From contig NZ_VLLI01000003.1 of NCBI RefSeq assembly GCF_007830615.1, forward strand, positions 124,001-188,000: a stretch of DNA of 64,000 nt, given 5' to 3'. Shown piece by piece: positions 27,067 to 37,278 of the stretch. Below the pieces are notes generated by a model that had not been told where the DNA came from, searched no databases, and worked only from the letters and a program-made list of their open reading frames with translations. The stretch's first letter is position 1. The number at the start of each line of letters is the position of its first letter. The position numbers were made by a program, and so were the translations under genes. The DNA is from Mucilaginibacter frigoritolerans (lineage in GTDB: Bacteria > Bacteroidota > Bacteroidia > Sphingobacteriales > Sphingobacteriaceae).

Positions 27067-28899
27067 TTAATAATCTTTTAATTTATTCCACCATGTTTTT
27101 TTAAGGATCACCATTAAAACCGCTAAAATGCCTACGGTGTACAACAGCGGCATTTTTTGCCGTAATACCAGGTACATGGGCAAAATGGTTAAGCAACATT
27201 GCGCCATGGTTCCTATTACCACATTAAACATGTTGATCTTAAAGTTTTTATTAGGTTGAAAGGATGGGTCATCGGCCAAAACAGCCTCCTTAACCGGCCC
27301 CCAAAAACCCCAGGGACGAACATTGGCGTAAAATGATTTCAATACCTCCATATCGGTTTGCGGCGATGCATAAGAACCTATAACCGAACCTGCAAGCGAT
27401 AAGGCAAACAGCACCGGGATCCAGTTTAACAATTCGCCAGGCGGGATTAGCCACGAGAATATCATTGAGGTAACTATTCCGCTGAGCATTCCCCAGAAAA
27501 AGCCATTCGCGTTAAAGCGCCACCAATGCCATTTTAATACGTTAGATATTACATAACCGCCATACAATGCGGATACGATCCACTGTAGTGCCAGGTTTAT
27601 ATCTTTAATAGAGAAACCAACCACTACGCCTGCGGCAACAACAACAATCCCGACAAGGTAATTCATGAGGATAATTTTTCTGTTGGCCGCCTTCGGATTT
27701 ATGTATTTTAAATAGATATCATTTACGATATATGCTTGCGCGGCATTCATGGTACCACTAAAAGTGCTCATAAAGGCACCCAACAAACCAGCAAGCAGCA
27801 GGCCCACTAAGCCAACAGGTAAAAAGTTATTGATAACCGCCGGTAGTATCCGCTCAAAATCAATGGCCCCCGTATCATCTTTTAAATTCATCTGGTGGAA
27901 ATACAATAAGCCCAGTATAGTAAGACTGATAATAAGTGTATAGCGAATGGGCAGCAGGATAATATTTACAAAGCCGCTCATTTTACTTGCTTCCTCGGGC
28001 GACCGTGTTGAAAGAATTTTCTGCATGTCATAATTCGGCGCGGGGCCAGCCAGGGCTGCAAAAAAACCTTTGAAGGTCATCATCATAAAAAACAAGCCAA
28101 ACAGCGAATAACCGTCACTTTTGATCTTGGCATTTACTTCGGTAATAATATTTGACCAATTGAGGTTAAGCCGTGTACCGAAAAACGGGCTGAACCATCC
28201 GTTAGGTACATTTAATGGATGACCCTTCATATGGTTTACCGCAATAGTGCCTATCCAGATGCAGGCCACCGTCATGATGCCATATTTAATCATATCACCT
28301 GTTACAATGCTGTGCATTCCACCCAAAATGGAGTAAAACATAGCAAAGAGGGTAAAGATGATGCCATAAACGTGTGGCACATATTGAGGGGCTACATTAA
28401 AAGGGATGTACGCTTTAATCAAATCCCAGGGTACAAAAATTTCAATAAACTTACCCAGGCCTATAAAGCCATAACCCATAAAGGCCAAGCAGCTTAGCAA
28501 AGCAAAAACGATCACGATAATGTGTGAACCAGCAACGCCCGGACCGCTTTTCCCGAAACGGGTAGCCAGCCATTCGGCGCCTGTTGTGGCGTTTGAGCGG
28601 CGCAGCCATCGGGAGAGATACATCATTAAAAACACCTGGTTAAATACCGGCCAAAGCCAGGGTATCCAGATGCTTTTCATACCATAAACAAAACACAGGC
28701 TTACCATCCACATGGTGCCGCTGATATCAAACATATCAGATGCATCGCTTAAACCAAGCTTATACCAGGGCAACGATTTACCCCCAAGCATGTAGCTTTC
28801 CTTATTTACACGTGCTTTTTTACGGTACCACAAGCCAATAAATATGGTGCTTAACAGGTATAAAACTATTATGGCAATATCTACCGGATGTAGCCGCAT
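27067..28899 (-). CDS. Sodium:solute symporter (SSS family)
   Basis: This 610-residue inner-membrane protein has about 13 membrane helices and SSS signatures: YMLGGKSLPWYKLGLSDASDMFDISG, SMAILGGMHSIVTGD-like residues at the middle (YSILGGMHSIVTGDMIKYG), and GLLGAFMSTFSGTMNAAQAYIVNDIYLKY. It lies 90 nt upstream of the GH130 gene on the same strand. The importer of mannobiose or mannosyl-glucose in comparable loci belongs to this family, so that substrate is likely. Confidence 0.9.
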   Translation of the reverse strand: MRLHPVDIAIIVLYLLSTIFIGLWYRKKARVNKESYMLGGKSLPWYKLGLSDASDMFDISGTMWMVSLCFVYGMKSIWIPWLWPVFNQVFLMMYLSRWLRRSNATTGAEWLATRFGKSGPGVAGSHIIVIVFALLSCLAFMGYGFIGLGKFIEIFVPWDLIKAYIPFNVAPQYVPHVYGIIFTLFAMFYSILGGMHSIVTGDMIKYGIMTVACIWIGTIAVNHMKGHPLNVPNGWFSPFFGTRLNLNWSNIITEVNAKIKSDGYSLFGLFFMMMTFKGFFAALAGPAPNYDMQKILSTRSPEEASKMSGFVNIILLPIRYTLIISLTILGLLYFHQMNLKDDTGAIDFERILPAVINNFLPVGLVGLLLAGLLGAFMSTFSGTMNAAQAYIVNDIYLKYINPKAANRKIILMNYLVGIVVVAAGVVVGFSIKDINLALQWIVSALYGGYVISNVLKWHWWRFNANGFFWGMLSGIVTSMIFSWLIPPGELLNWIPVLFALSLAGSVIGSYASPQTDMEVLKSFYANVRPWGFWGPVKEAVLADDPSFQPNKNFKINMFNVVIGTMAQCCLTILPMYLVLRQKMPLLYTVGILAVLMVILKKTWWNKLKDY

Positions 28900-29073
28900 G
28901 TTAATTTATTTGAAATTTGAAGACTTGTTATTTTGAAAATTTATTTCCAAATGGTTTCTAATGGTATTGGCTAAAGTAGATTTATTAGTAACAAATATGT
29001 AATACTATTTTATCATATAGTTTTGCTTGCTTCACAATATAAGGTGCTTATTCAACACTCAGTTCCATTTAAT

Positions 29074-29949
29074 TTAGATAAAAACCCGGTTACCGGTATA
29101 GGTTTCCCTGAATTCTTTAGGGATACAAAGCTTCTTCCGTTTAAAAATTCTGTTAAAATTGGAGATATTATTAAAACCACATTTATAAGCAATTTCAGCC
29201 ACGGTAGTAGTTGAGTCAATCAACATCCGCGATGCATGACCAAGCCTTATTTCATTCAAACTATCAATAAATGTTTTACCTGTACGTTTTTTTATAAACC
29301 TGCTGAATGACGCTTCGGGCATATTGGCTATACGGGCTACTTCGGCCAGGGTTACCTGCTTATTGTAGTTATTGTTCATATGCTCAAACACCTTTTCTAT
29401 ACGACGGCTGTTATAGTAAAACTTCTCGTTGGTAAAACTCGGATCAGAAAGCGTTTTCATATTCCGCGATGTAGAAAGATCGTGCAGAATGGATAACAAC
29501 TCCAAAACCGAATCAAAACCACTCTTTTTATCCAGCGCTATGATGCGGTCCTTTAAAGCCAGAATGGTTTCCGGCGCAAAAGTTATCCCTCTTTGCGAAC
29601 GCTCCAGCATACTTTTTAAAAAACTTAATTGATTTCTTTTCAGCAGCTTATCATCAAAAAGATCTTTATGAAACTGAATCGTAATTTCCGTAATGGATTC
29701 ACTCTGGCATTGATTAGTAAACCAGGCATGATACAGGTTTGGACCTATTAAGGCTAGTTCCAGATCTTCAATAACTTCAATATGCCCCCCAACTACACGT
29801 TTGGCTCCCTTGGCATTCAATATCAGGTTTAGTTCATACTCATCATGATAATGAAGCGGAAAATCAAACTTCTTTTTTACCCGTGTAAAAATTGTAAAGC
29901 AATCGCTTGGTGTGAGTGGGGTAATTTCGCGCATTACATTACTTGTCAT
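29074..29949 (-). CDS. AraC-family transcriptional regulator
   Basis: This 291-residue regulator has an N-terminal cupin-like sensing domain (FDFPLHYHDEYELNLILN, LELALIGPNLYHAW). A C-terminal pair of helix-turn-helix motifs follows (VTLAEVARIANMPEASFSRF; STTTVAEIAYKCGFNNISNF) with the family signature NFNRIFKRKKLCIPKEFRE. It lies between the outer-membrane genes and the symporter/phosphorylase genes, so it may tune the intracellular half of the mannan pathway in response to a sugar. The locus thus has two regulators. Confidence 0.92.
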   Translation of the reverse strand: MTSNVMREITPLTPSDCFTIFTRVKKKFDFPLHYHDEYELNLILNAKGAKRVVGGHIEVIEDLELALIGPNLYHAWFTNQCQSESITEITIQFHKDLFDDKLLKRNQLSFLKSMLERSQRGITFAPETILALKDRIIALDKKSGFDSVLELLSILHDLSTSRNMKTLSDPSFTNEKFYYNSRRIEKVFEHMNNNYNKQVTLAEVARIANMPEASFSRFIKKRTGKTFIDSLNEIRLGHASRMLIDSTTTVAEIAYKCGFNNISNFNRIFKRKKLCIPKEFRETYTGNRVFI

Positions 29950-30025
29950 TCTTAATTATTTTTGGTTTATAAAAATTTCAATATACTGATACTAATTTAA
30001 CAATTCAATAATATTTTATTCAGGA

Positions 30026-30550
30026 TCAATTGATTGCCTTTGCACTTACGTCATCAACCAGTAACGTTCCTGATGCATTTCCTAAAGCAAACAGAATTTT
30101 AAAACTATAAGCTTTTTCCGGAATCTGAATTATTTTATTGGCCTGTGTCCAGTCCTGGTCGCCAGTTAACCTTATAATATTTATTCCCTCACCTAATTCT
30201 TTATCTCTGGCATCCAAAAAAACAACCGTAAAAACAGCCCCATCCCAATCATCTTTTCCTTTCACCACATTATTGGTTTTCACCCATGCACTAAATTCAA
30301 TAGATTGTACTTTTTTAGGGATATGGACAATTTGATCAATACCTATCCATTTATCAGTCCCTGTTGCAATTACAGCACAAGCATTTTTACCGCTTTTAAA
30401 AGCCCATGGAGTTTGTTTTGCGCCATTATTATTCCACCCGTATAAGTCATCGTCTTCAAACCCACCGTTAGTTACCAGGTTTTTTTGGGCATTGGCTTTA
30501 TACATCAGCATAAAAAAACATACAAAGAGAATAGCGATAAATCTTTTCAT
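30026..30550 (-). CDS. Secreted carbohydrate-binding-like protein
   Basis: After a signal peptide (AILFVCFFMLMYKANAQ) about 150 residues form a galactose-binding-like beta-sandwich similar to CBM4/9/22 modules: NLVTNGGFEDDDLYGWNNNG, QSIEFSAWVKTNNV, TQANKIIQIPEKAYSFKILF and GTLLVDDVSAK. There is no catalytic motif. ATG 30550 was chosen because the signal peptide begins there. A longer frame to 30601 exists, but it crosses the terminator hairpin before this gene. The protein probably binds glycan in the periplasm or at the surface; the ligand is inferred from the locus. Confidence 0.8.
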   Translation of the reverse strand: MKRFIAILFVCFFMLMYKANAQKNLVTNGGFEDDDLYGWNNNGAKQTPWAFKSGKNACAVIATGTDKWIGIDQIVHIPKKVQSIEFSAWVKTNNVVKGKDDWDGAVFTVVFLDARDKELGEGINIIRLTGDQDWTQANKIIQIPEKAYSFKILFALGNASGTLLVDDVSAKAIN

Positions 30551-30572
30551 AATTTTTAACAGATAATTAAAA

Positions 30573-30614
30573 AGCCACCACCGGTTTTGCATAAACCTCA
30601 AACTGGTGGTGGCT
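30573..30614 (-). terminator. Terminator between the surface-lipoprotein gene and the binding-protein gene
   Basis: The arms 30573-30587 (AGCCACCACCGGTTT) and 30600-30614 pair at 14 of 15 positions with a 12-nt loop. On the minus strand a T5 run follows directly. It would end or attenuate the susC-susD-lipoprotein transcript before the binding-protein gene. Confidence 0.8.
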
Positions 30615-30681
30615 GTATAAACAAATCAATTATTCAATAAAAGGTCCATTGTTCATATGGCTTTTAAAGACATTTCTTTAG

Positions 30682-31962
30682 TTATTTAATAAATGCCATT
30701 TCATCAAAATACATATCTTCATCCACATCACCAGTTTGGCCCATTAAGAAGAACCCTAACTGCTGAGCTGTTGTACCGTTGGCCCAGAAATTAAGCAGAT
30801 TTGCATTTGTTGAAGATGGAGCACCCAATGGAATTTTGAAGAATGTCCAAACTTTTGCCGGAACAGTAACCAATTGTGCTGCATAAGCGTTTGCATTTTG
30901 CACCTGCCCATAACCGCCCACCATTTGATCACCTACCAATACAAGTGTATGCGTAACTGTACCACCTTTGATCCAGAAGGTTAAATATTTATAGGTAGGA
31001 TCATAAGGGAATTTACCAGGCGTATTCCAATCAGCCATACCTTCAACCTGCCAACCACCTGCCGGATAATGCAACTGGAATGATCCAGAGCCAGCATGTG
31101 AAACACTGGTTACAGTACCCGAAGGGTAAGACCATGAATTGTTAAACCAACCATTTTGCAGCTGACCATTAACAAAAATCTGGTAACTGTTATCAAGGTC
31201 ATTAAATACTACAGTAGAAGCTGTTTGAGCTGCCGCATTTGACCCTGAAGTATAGGTAAATAATAACGCTGACTCTGTTGCCGCAGAAACTGCCGGCATT
31301 TTCATTACCAGTGTACTGTCGTTTTCTGAAACAATAGTTATAGGATCGCTTGTGGTTTTTAGTTTGATTGCTGAAACCGAAGCAAAGCCTTTACCTGTTA
31401 GGGTAATTTGTTGATTTGCAACATAACTGTAATCAGTAGTTCCAGTTATTGTTGGAGGCGGTGGCAATACTGTAAATTTATAGGTAACTGCTCCATAAAG
31501 CGTAGTTATTATTATAGTATTGGCCTGTGGCTGCACATAAGGCACAGTGGTAGGGATACTAAATACAATCGATTTATCGGAATTAAGTGCCCTATTGAAA
31601 TAAATAGACACACCGTTAATAACAATTTTAGTTGTACTGCCCAGGTTGGTACCATACAATACATAGTAATTACCAAGATTACCGGTAGTGGTTACCGAAT
31701 CAAAAGCAGTTACCTGTGGATTGTAATTTGGCGTTGTTGTTGTTGTAGGCACACCACTGCTGTTATAAACCGTAGTGGTTGTAGTTAACGCAGAGTCGAC
31801 TACTGATTTACTTACCGTATGTATGCTGGTAACGGTAGGAGCGCCTTTGCCACCTGTTACACCACTAATACCACCGTTATCTTCCTTCTTACAGGATGCG
31901 AAACCTAATACCAGCAACGCCGCCAGCATTAAGTGACTTTTTATAGAAAAAATCTTTTTCAT
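30682..31962 (-). CDS. IPT/TIG-domain surface glycan-binding lipoprotein
   Basis: This 426-residue protein has a lipobox (LLVLGFASCKK). After a low-complexity Thr/Ser stretch there are IPT/TIG-like domains (VTAFDSVTTTGNLGNYYVLY, PPTITGTTDYSYVANQQITL, GKGFASVSAIKL). The C-terminal beta-sandwich, from about residue 260, resembles a carbohydrate-binding module (FQLHYPAGGWQVEGMADW, YKYLTFWIKGG, DMYFDEMAFIK). It follows susD after 11 nt, the usual place for a SusE/F-type surface glycan-binding protein. A terminator lies behind it. Confidence 0.87.
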   Translation of the reverse strand: MKKIFSIKSHLMLAALLVLGFASCKKEDNGGISGVTGGKGAPTVTSIHTVSKSVVDSALTTTTTVYNSSGVPTTTTTPNYNPQVTAFDSVTTTGNLGNYYVLYGTNLGSTTKIVINGVSIYFNRALNSDKSIVFSIPTTVPYVQPQANTIIITTLYGAVTYKFTVLPPPPTITGTTDYSYVANQQITLTGKGFASVSAIKLKTTSDPITIVSENDSTLVMKMPAVSAATESALLFTYTSGSNAAAQTASTVVFNDLDNSYQIFVNGQLQNGWFNNSWSYPSGTVTSVSHAGSGSFQLHYPAGGWQVEGMADWNTPGKFPYDPTYKYLTFWIKGGTVTHTLVLVGDQMVGGYGQVQNANAYAAQLVTVPAKVWTFFKIPLGAPSSTNANLLNFWANGTTAQQLGFFLMGQTGDVDEDMYFDEMAFIK

Positions 31963-31973
31963 ATGTCTCTTAA

Positions 31974-33605
31974 TTAAAATTTATATGCAACAGGTGCCTT
32001 AACTAAATTTGGATCAGCCGCTGATTCTGTTACCGGAACCGGGAAATAGAAGTTTGCAGCTGTAGGAGTAAGTTTACTTGAATAAATGGTCGGGGCTGTA
32101 GTAGTCCCGAATGTGCCGCTATAAGTACCTCTTTCCTGGTTACTGATAATAGTAGTAGCCACAGGATGTTGTGTTGGACTAACTGCCGAACCTGCAGTTT
32201 GATAACCATCAATACGACATAAATCAAACCAGTAATCTTGCTCAAGTGCAAACTCTAAACGTCTTTCATTTAGCAATTGCTGATAGGTAAATGACGTTAC
32301 GGCAGGTACACCAACCCTGGTTCTAACCATATTAAAATACATCAATGCGGTTGCATCTGTTGTTGAGGTAGATAAAGGAATACCGGTACCAGCTGTAACA
32401 CCTGCACCCTGACCCAAAATTGCTTCTGCTTCAATCAGCAAAACGTCGGCATAACGGATAATATAAGTATTATTGCCACTTGCCTGTGCAGCACTTTTAC
32501 CGCCATTATCAGCAGGTGTACCTACTACATATTTTTTTGCGGCTGCATTAGTACTTTGCGCACTTCCTGTTGCCGGGAAAGTATAGCCTCCGGTGGCAGC
32601 ATCCAAATCAGCATAAAAGCTATTTGGTATCATAATGGTTGCATGCCTGCGGATGGTGTCGCCACCTTCAGCCACAAAAGCATTTTGCAAGTCGATGGTT
32701 GGACCAAAAACCGCGTATCCGTCACCAGTACCTGTAATGGTACTATTGTACGCCCAAGATGCCTGTATAGAGTTACCATAATCGTATCCTCCATTATAAA
32801 TCCACTGCATAGCCAAAATACTTTCTTTATTATTATTAAAGGCTGTTTGAAAAAGATTCTCGTAGGTTGGCAATAGTGAAAATTCGCCGCTGTTAATTAC
32901 CTTTTCAGCTTCTTTACGTGCATTGGCATAATCCTGCATATATAAATAAACTTTTGCAAGCATAGCAGATGCTGAACCGCTGTCGCCGTGGCCGGTACTT
33001 GCAACATTCGCAGAACAATTGGCTTCTGCAAATTGCAAATCCAGTATTATTTGATGATAAACATCAGATATAGGATTTGTAGGTACCGTTTGAAAATCAT
33101 TTAAATCATTTAACGGATTAGTAACAATTGGTACATTCCCAAAAACCCGAACCAGGTAGAAATAAGCTACGCCACGCATTAAGTGAGCCTCGCCTAATGC
33201 GTTATTAACAGTAGCTTGCGGAACACCAGAAATAGTTGCAGGCATGTTATTTATTAAACCATTACACTGAGCAATAACCGTAAAAGGGGAATCCCATGCG
33301 GCAAGAATTTCAGGATTGGTATTCGGAACCGACCAGTTTTCAAAAGCATTTACATCTGATGAATAAGAAATCCCGTTACCACCTGATAATTCGGTAATAG
33401 CCCACCCTGATTTATTGTTCCAGCCAAACCATGGCGATCCGTATAATCCGTTTGTGCTAGCCTGTACCTGTGCTGTGGTTTGGTAATAGTTACCTACAGT
33501 AACTTGAGACTCTGGTGGACGATTAAAAAAGTCTTTTTTGCAACCGGAAGTGATAACACTTGCAATTGCCGCCAAACCTGTTATATATTTTATATGTCTT
33601 TTCAT
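31974..33605 (-). CDS. SusD/RagB-family surface glycan-binding lipoprotein
   Basis: This 543-residue lipoprotein (ASVITSGCKKDFFNRPPES) has the SusD layout. An N-terminal TPR-like region contains GEAHLMRGVAYFYLVRVFGNVP, the middle shows SGSASAMLAKVYLYMQDYANARK, and the C-terminal part contains YIIRYADVLLIEAEAILGQG and LLNERRLEFALEQDYWFDLCR. It caps the SusC transporter at the cell surface and binds the incoming oligosaccharide. It starts 18 nt after susC and is in the same transcript. Confidence 0.95.
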   Translation of the reverse strand: MKRHIKYITGLAAIASVITSGCKKDFFNRPPESQVTVGNYYQTTAQVQASTNGLYGSPWFGWNNKSGWAITELSGGNGISYSSDVNAFENWSVPNTNPEILAAWDSPFTVIAQCNGLINNMPATISGVPQATVNNALGEAHLMRGVAYFYLVRVFGNVPIVTNPLNDLNDFQTVPTNPISDVYHQIILDLQFAEANCSANVASTGHGDSGSASAMLAKVYLYMQDYANARKEAEKVINSGEFSLLPTYENLFQTAFNNNKESILAMQWIYNGGYDYGNSIQASWAYNSTITGTGDGYAVFGPTIDLQNAFVAEGGDTIRRHATIMIPNSFYADLDAATGGYTFPATGSAQSTNAAAKKYVVGTPADNGGKSAAQASGNNTYIIRYADVLLIEAEAILGQGAGVTAGTGIPLSTSTTDATALMYFNMVRTRVGVPAVTSFTYQQLLNERRLEFALEQDYWFDLCRIDGYQTAGSAVSPTQHPVATTIISNQERGTYSGTFGTTTAPTIYSSKLTPTAANFYFPVPVTESAADPNLVKAPVAYKF

Positions 33606-33623
33606 ATCAAAATTCCTTTTTAA

Positions 33624-36600
33624 TTAAAATTGTGCGTTAACTCCCAAAGTAAAAATGCGCGGTGAAGGATATCTTCCTAAATCGATATTACTTAACAGAG
33701 GGTTTTGATTAAATGAACCCACTTCCGGGTCAAGACCAGGATACTTGCTGATTACAAATAAATTTTGGCCACTTACGTAAACTTTTAAATTGGTCATTGC
33801 AATAGATTTTGCCCATTGTGAAGGTAAAGTGTACCCAAAACGAACATTTTGTAGCCTTAAAAAGGAAGCACTTTCCAAAAACCGGTCAGACATTACCAGG
33901 TTAGGGTTAGCTATACCTGCACGTGGAGCCGGAATATTTGAAGTTGGATTACTCGGGGTCCAGTAGTTTGCAGTTGAAGCCAGCTGATTTTGATATAAAC
34001 CTGATAAACCTGCTGTTTCATATTCAAGCGCATCTAAAATTTTGCCGCCATATGAACCGTAGAAGAATATGCTTAAATCAAATTGTTTGTAAGTGAAATT
34101 ATTGGTTATACCATAAGTAAAATCAGGCTGAGGGCTACCAAGTGGCACTTGGTCATTAACATCAACTTTACCATCGTGGTTTGTATCCTGGTACTGTAAA
34201 TCGCCTAACCAAATGGTATTTCCCTGACCATTGCTAACCACTTGAGCGGTAGTCCCAGTAACATTTTGGGGGTGCGTAGCCAGATAAGACAATTGCGCTT
34301 GTGTTTTAACAACGCCCTCTACTTTATAGCCATAAAACTCGCCTTCAGAATAACCTACAATTGTTTTAGTGGGTGTTAAGCTGATATAACTTTCGTTAAG
34401 TGACTCAACAATTGCGGGTGCACCATTAAGCGAAGTAACCTTATTACTGTAATGTGAGAAAGTTAAGTTTGTACTCCAGTTAAAATCTTTACCAACAATG
34501 TTGCGGCTGTTAATTGAAAACTCAAATCCCTTATTTTCAATCTGACCTGCATTGATATATGGAGCCTGAATACCTGCAGGATTGTCGCCATATTCGTTTG
34601 GCCCCCCTAAAAGGAAGTTAGGTAGTGGTTTTTGGAACAGGAAGTTGCTTGAAGTTTTATCAAAATAATCAAAGCTTGCATCAATACGGCTAAACAAAGT
34701 GAAATCAACACCTAAGTCTTTCTGAATAGCTTTTTCCCATGTAACATTCGGATTTGCGGCATTATTTATAATAAATCCAGTACCAAAAGCAGTTGCTACC
34801 CCTTTAAGCGATGCACCGTAAACATATGGTAACCCAACATTTGAATTACCTGTTGTACCATAACTTGCCCTGATCTTAATATTATCAGCTACTTGTTTTA
34901 TGCTCGCCATAAAAGGCTCTTCAGATAACCTCCATGACAAAGCAGCCCCAGGGAAATAACCTGTTTGATGTCCTGGCGCAAAGTTTGAAGTACGATCACT
35001 GCGGATATTTGCAGTAATGCTGTATTTATTATCATAGGTATAAATTGCACGGCCTAAGTATGATTCCATTACCTGTGTTGCTTCATTTTCCGCAACACTT
35101 GCTCCAACCGCGTTGGCTAAAGCAATACTTTGCACGTTGTTACCTGCAACAAAGCCTGTACCTGATAAGGGAACATAATCATAACCAGATTCCCATACTT
35201 CACGGCCTGCTAAAGCTGTTAAATTACTTTTACCCCAGGTATGTCCATAATTTAAAGTTTCCTTCCAGCTCCAGTAAGTACTGTTCCCAATTAAACGACT
35301 CAAAGTAGCCGTTTCATTTTGATATGCCGGTGTACTGCCTGTTGCCCCGTAAGAATAAGTTGGGTCAAAAGTTTGTGCATTTGACCAGTTGAAATCACCA
35401 CCAACTTCCGATCTTAAATTAAGATCCTTATAAAACTTTATTTCAGCATACATGTTTCCGTTAATTTCATTCCTGTTTAAAGTATTGGTAATGCTTAACG
35501 CTTGCTGAACAGGGTTAGGGCCGCCTTCAACAGTTCCACCTACTACAGCCGGTCCTGCGAAAGTACCATCGGCGTTGTAAACGGCCTGGTCAGGTGCTGC
35601 TAATAAGGCATTGTAAATAATACCGGTGTTGCTTCCTAAACCAACGTTTTGATCGCTGCGGGTAGCACCTAAATTTGAACCAACCTTAAGCCAGTTTTTT
35701 GCCTGTGAATTTACCGACATCCTAATAGTATACCTTTTATAGTTATACCCTAATATGGTACCATCCTGGTTAAGGTAACCAGCAGAAAGATAATAGTCAG
35801 ATTTATCATTGCCACCTGATACCGAAAGGTTATGGCTTTGCTCAAGTGCAGTACGGAATACAGCATTTTGCCAGTTAGTCCCAGGTCCTAAAATACTTGG
35901 ATTTGCAAACTCAGCACGAGGTTGCTCACCAAATGCAGTTGCCAATCTGTTTTCCAAAGTGGCATATTGCTGCAGATTATCCATTTGTAAAAATTTGCCC
36001 TGCTGTTGCAAACCAACAAAACCATCATAATTAACATGGGCTGTGCCACTTTTACCCCGTTTGGTAGTTATAATAACTACACCATTTGCACCGCGGCTAC
36101 CATAAATTGCAGTTGCAGAAGCGTCTTTTAATATATCGATAGATTCAATATCGCTTGGATTTAGTGAAGATAGCGGACTTACACTTGTCTCCATCTGGCT
36201 TGAACCAGGGCTGGTTAATTGCACCCCGGGAGCATTTCCTGATATTTCTACTCCATCAATTACATAAAGCGGCTCTGATCCGGTAAATGACGTAACACCC
36301 CGAATGTGAACAGAGGTTGCACTTCCAGGCTGTCCAGAGTTTGAAGTAACCGTTACACCTGCCGCTTGTCCTTGAAGTAACTGGTCAACACTTACTTGAG
36401 GTATGTCTTGTATAGTTTTAGCACTAATAGAAGAAATAGCACCGTTAACATCCTGACGTTTTTGAGTTCCATAACCAATGGAAACCACATCAACAGTTGT
36501 GAGTGTTGTTGAAGATAATTTGAGGCCTACGTTAATTATTGTTTTTGCCCCAATGCTAACTTCCTGAGTTTCCATGCCGATAAACGAAAACACCAATATT

Positions 36601-36815
36601 TTGCCACTTGAAGGCACTGTAATGCTATAGTTACCATTTACATCGGTAATTGCACCAACTGTGGTACCTTTAACAGCAACTGAAACGCCAGGGAGCGTTA
36701 CGCCCTTGTCATCAGTAACTGTACCTTTGATTGCCGTTCCCGGTGTTTGTGCCATTACCGTAAAGCACATTACCAGGGATATAAACAGCAATGCCATTCG
36801 TAGAATTTTTCCCAT
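33624..36815 (-). CDS. SusC/RagA-family TonB-dependent outer-membrane transporter
   Basis: This 1063-residue transporter has a signal peptide (ending FTVMAQ) and a carboxypeptidase-regulatory-like domain near residues 28-105 (GTVTDDKGVTLPGVSVAVKG). The TonB plug has the RagA signature LLQGQAAGVTVTSNSGQPGS and SIDILKDASATAIYGSRGANG. A large beta-barrel ends in an aromatic residue (LGVNAQF). It imports mannan oligosaccharides with the SusD lipoprotein, powered by TonB. It is the first gene of the outer-membrane operon, and the long upstream gap holds a perfect palindrome. Confidence 0.96.
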   Translation of the reverse strand: MGKILRMALLFISLVMCFTVMAQTPGTAIKGTVTDDKGVTLPGVSVAVKGTTVGAITDVNGNYSITVPSSGKILVFSFIGMETQEVSIGAKTIINVGLKLSSTTLTTVDVVSIGYGTQKRQDVNGAISSISAKTIQDIPQVSVDQLLQGQAAGVTVTSNSGQPGSATSVHIRGVTSFTGSEPLYVIDGVEISGNAPGVQLTSPGSSQMETSVSPLSSLNPSDIESIDILKDASATAIYGSRGANGVVIITTKRGKSGTAHVNYDGFVGLQQQGKFLQMDNLQQYATLENRLATAFGEQPRAEFANPSILGPGTNWQNAVFRTALEQSHNLSVSGGNDKSDYYLSAGYLNQDGTILGYNYKRYTIRMSVNSQAKNWLKVGSNLGATRSDQNVGLGSNTGIIYNALLAAPDQAVYNADGTFAGPAVVGGTVEGGPNPVQQALSITNTLNRNEINGNMYAEIKFYKDLNLRSEVGGDFNWSNAQTFDPTYSYGATGSTPAYQNETATLSRLIGNSTYWSWKETLNYGHTWGKSNLTALAGREVWESGYDYVPLSGTGFVAGNNVQSIALANAVGASVAENEATQVMESYLGRAIYTYDNKYSITANIRSDRTSNFAPGHQTGYFPGAALSWRLSEEPFMASIKQVADNIKIRASYGTTGNSNVGLPYVYGASLKGVATAFGTGFIINNAANPNVTWEKAIQKDLGVDFTLFSRIDASFDYFDKTSSNFLFQKPLPNFLLGGPNEYGDNPAGIQAPYINAGQIENKGFEFSINSRNIVGKDFNWSTNLTFSHYSNKVTSLNGAPAIVESLNESYISLTPTKTIVGYSEGEFYGYKVEGVVKTQAQLSYLATHPQNVTGTTAQVVSNGQGNTIWLGDLQYQDTNHDGKVDVNDQVPLGSPQPDFTYGITNNFTYKQFDLSIFFYGSYGGKILDALEYETAGLSGLYQNQLASTANYWTPSNPTSNIPAPRAGIANPNLVMSDRFLESASFLRLQNVRFGYTLPSQWAKSIAMTNLKVYVSGQNLFVISKYPGLDPEVGSFNQNPLLSNIDLGRYPSPRIFTLGVNAQF

Positions 36816-37278
36816 AATGATTTGTTAGTTTAGTAATTAATTTATATTGATTTTGGTTTTTGCTTATAATTGGTATAAGGGCCTTGTTTCATAAAACAAA
36901 TGCATTGCAGGTTAAATACAGCACCATAATTTGAGCTGCACATTTACTCCAGGATACGATATTGAACTATCCGGTTAACATCCAATAAAATTTGTATACG
37001 AATTCTTTAGGCTTATTTTAAACAAGTGTAGGTGAAGCACATGTTTACTTATTCATTATACTGGTGGTAAAATTATATGGATATTAAAGCCTGGTTGTGG
37101 ATAAATAGGGGCACAAATGTCAACACGAAATAAGTAATTGATTATCAAATAATTATTTAAAATACAGGCATTAAAAAACAAGTAAAAACTTTAAAACATT
37201 GACAAATGTGCACCTGTTTAATGAATAAAAACTTATTAAAGTGCAATTTTAGTATTATAGTGAATGGGCAATAAAGGG

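Noticed and set aside
31408..31788. A 126-codon plus-strand frame opposite the IPT/TIG lipoprotein
   Set aside because: Repetitive antisense translation with no start context or domain.
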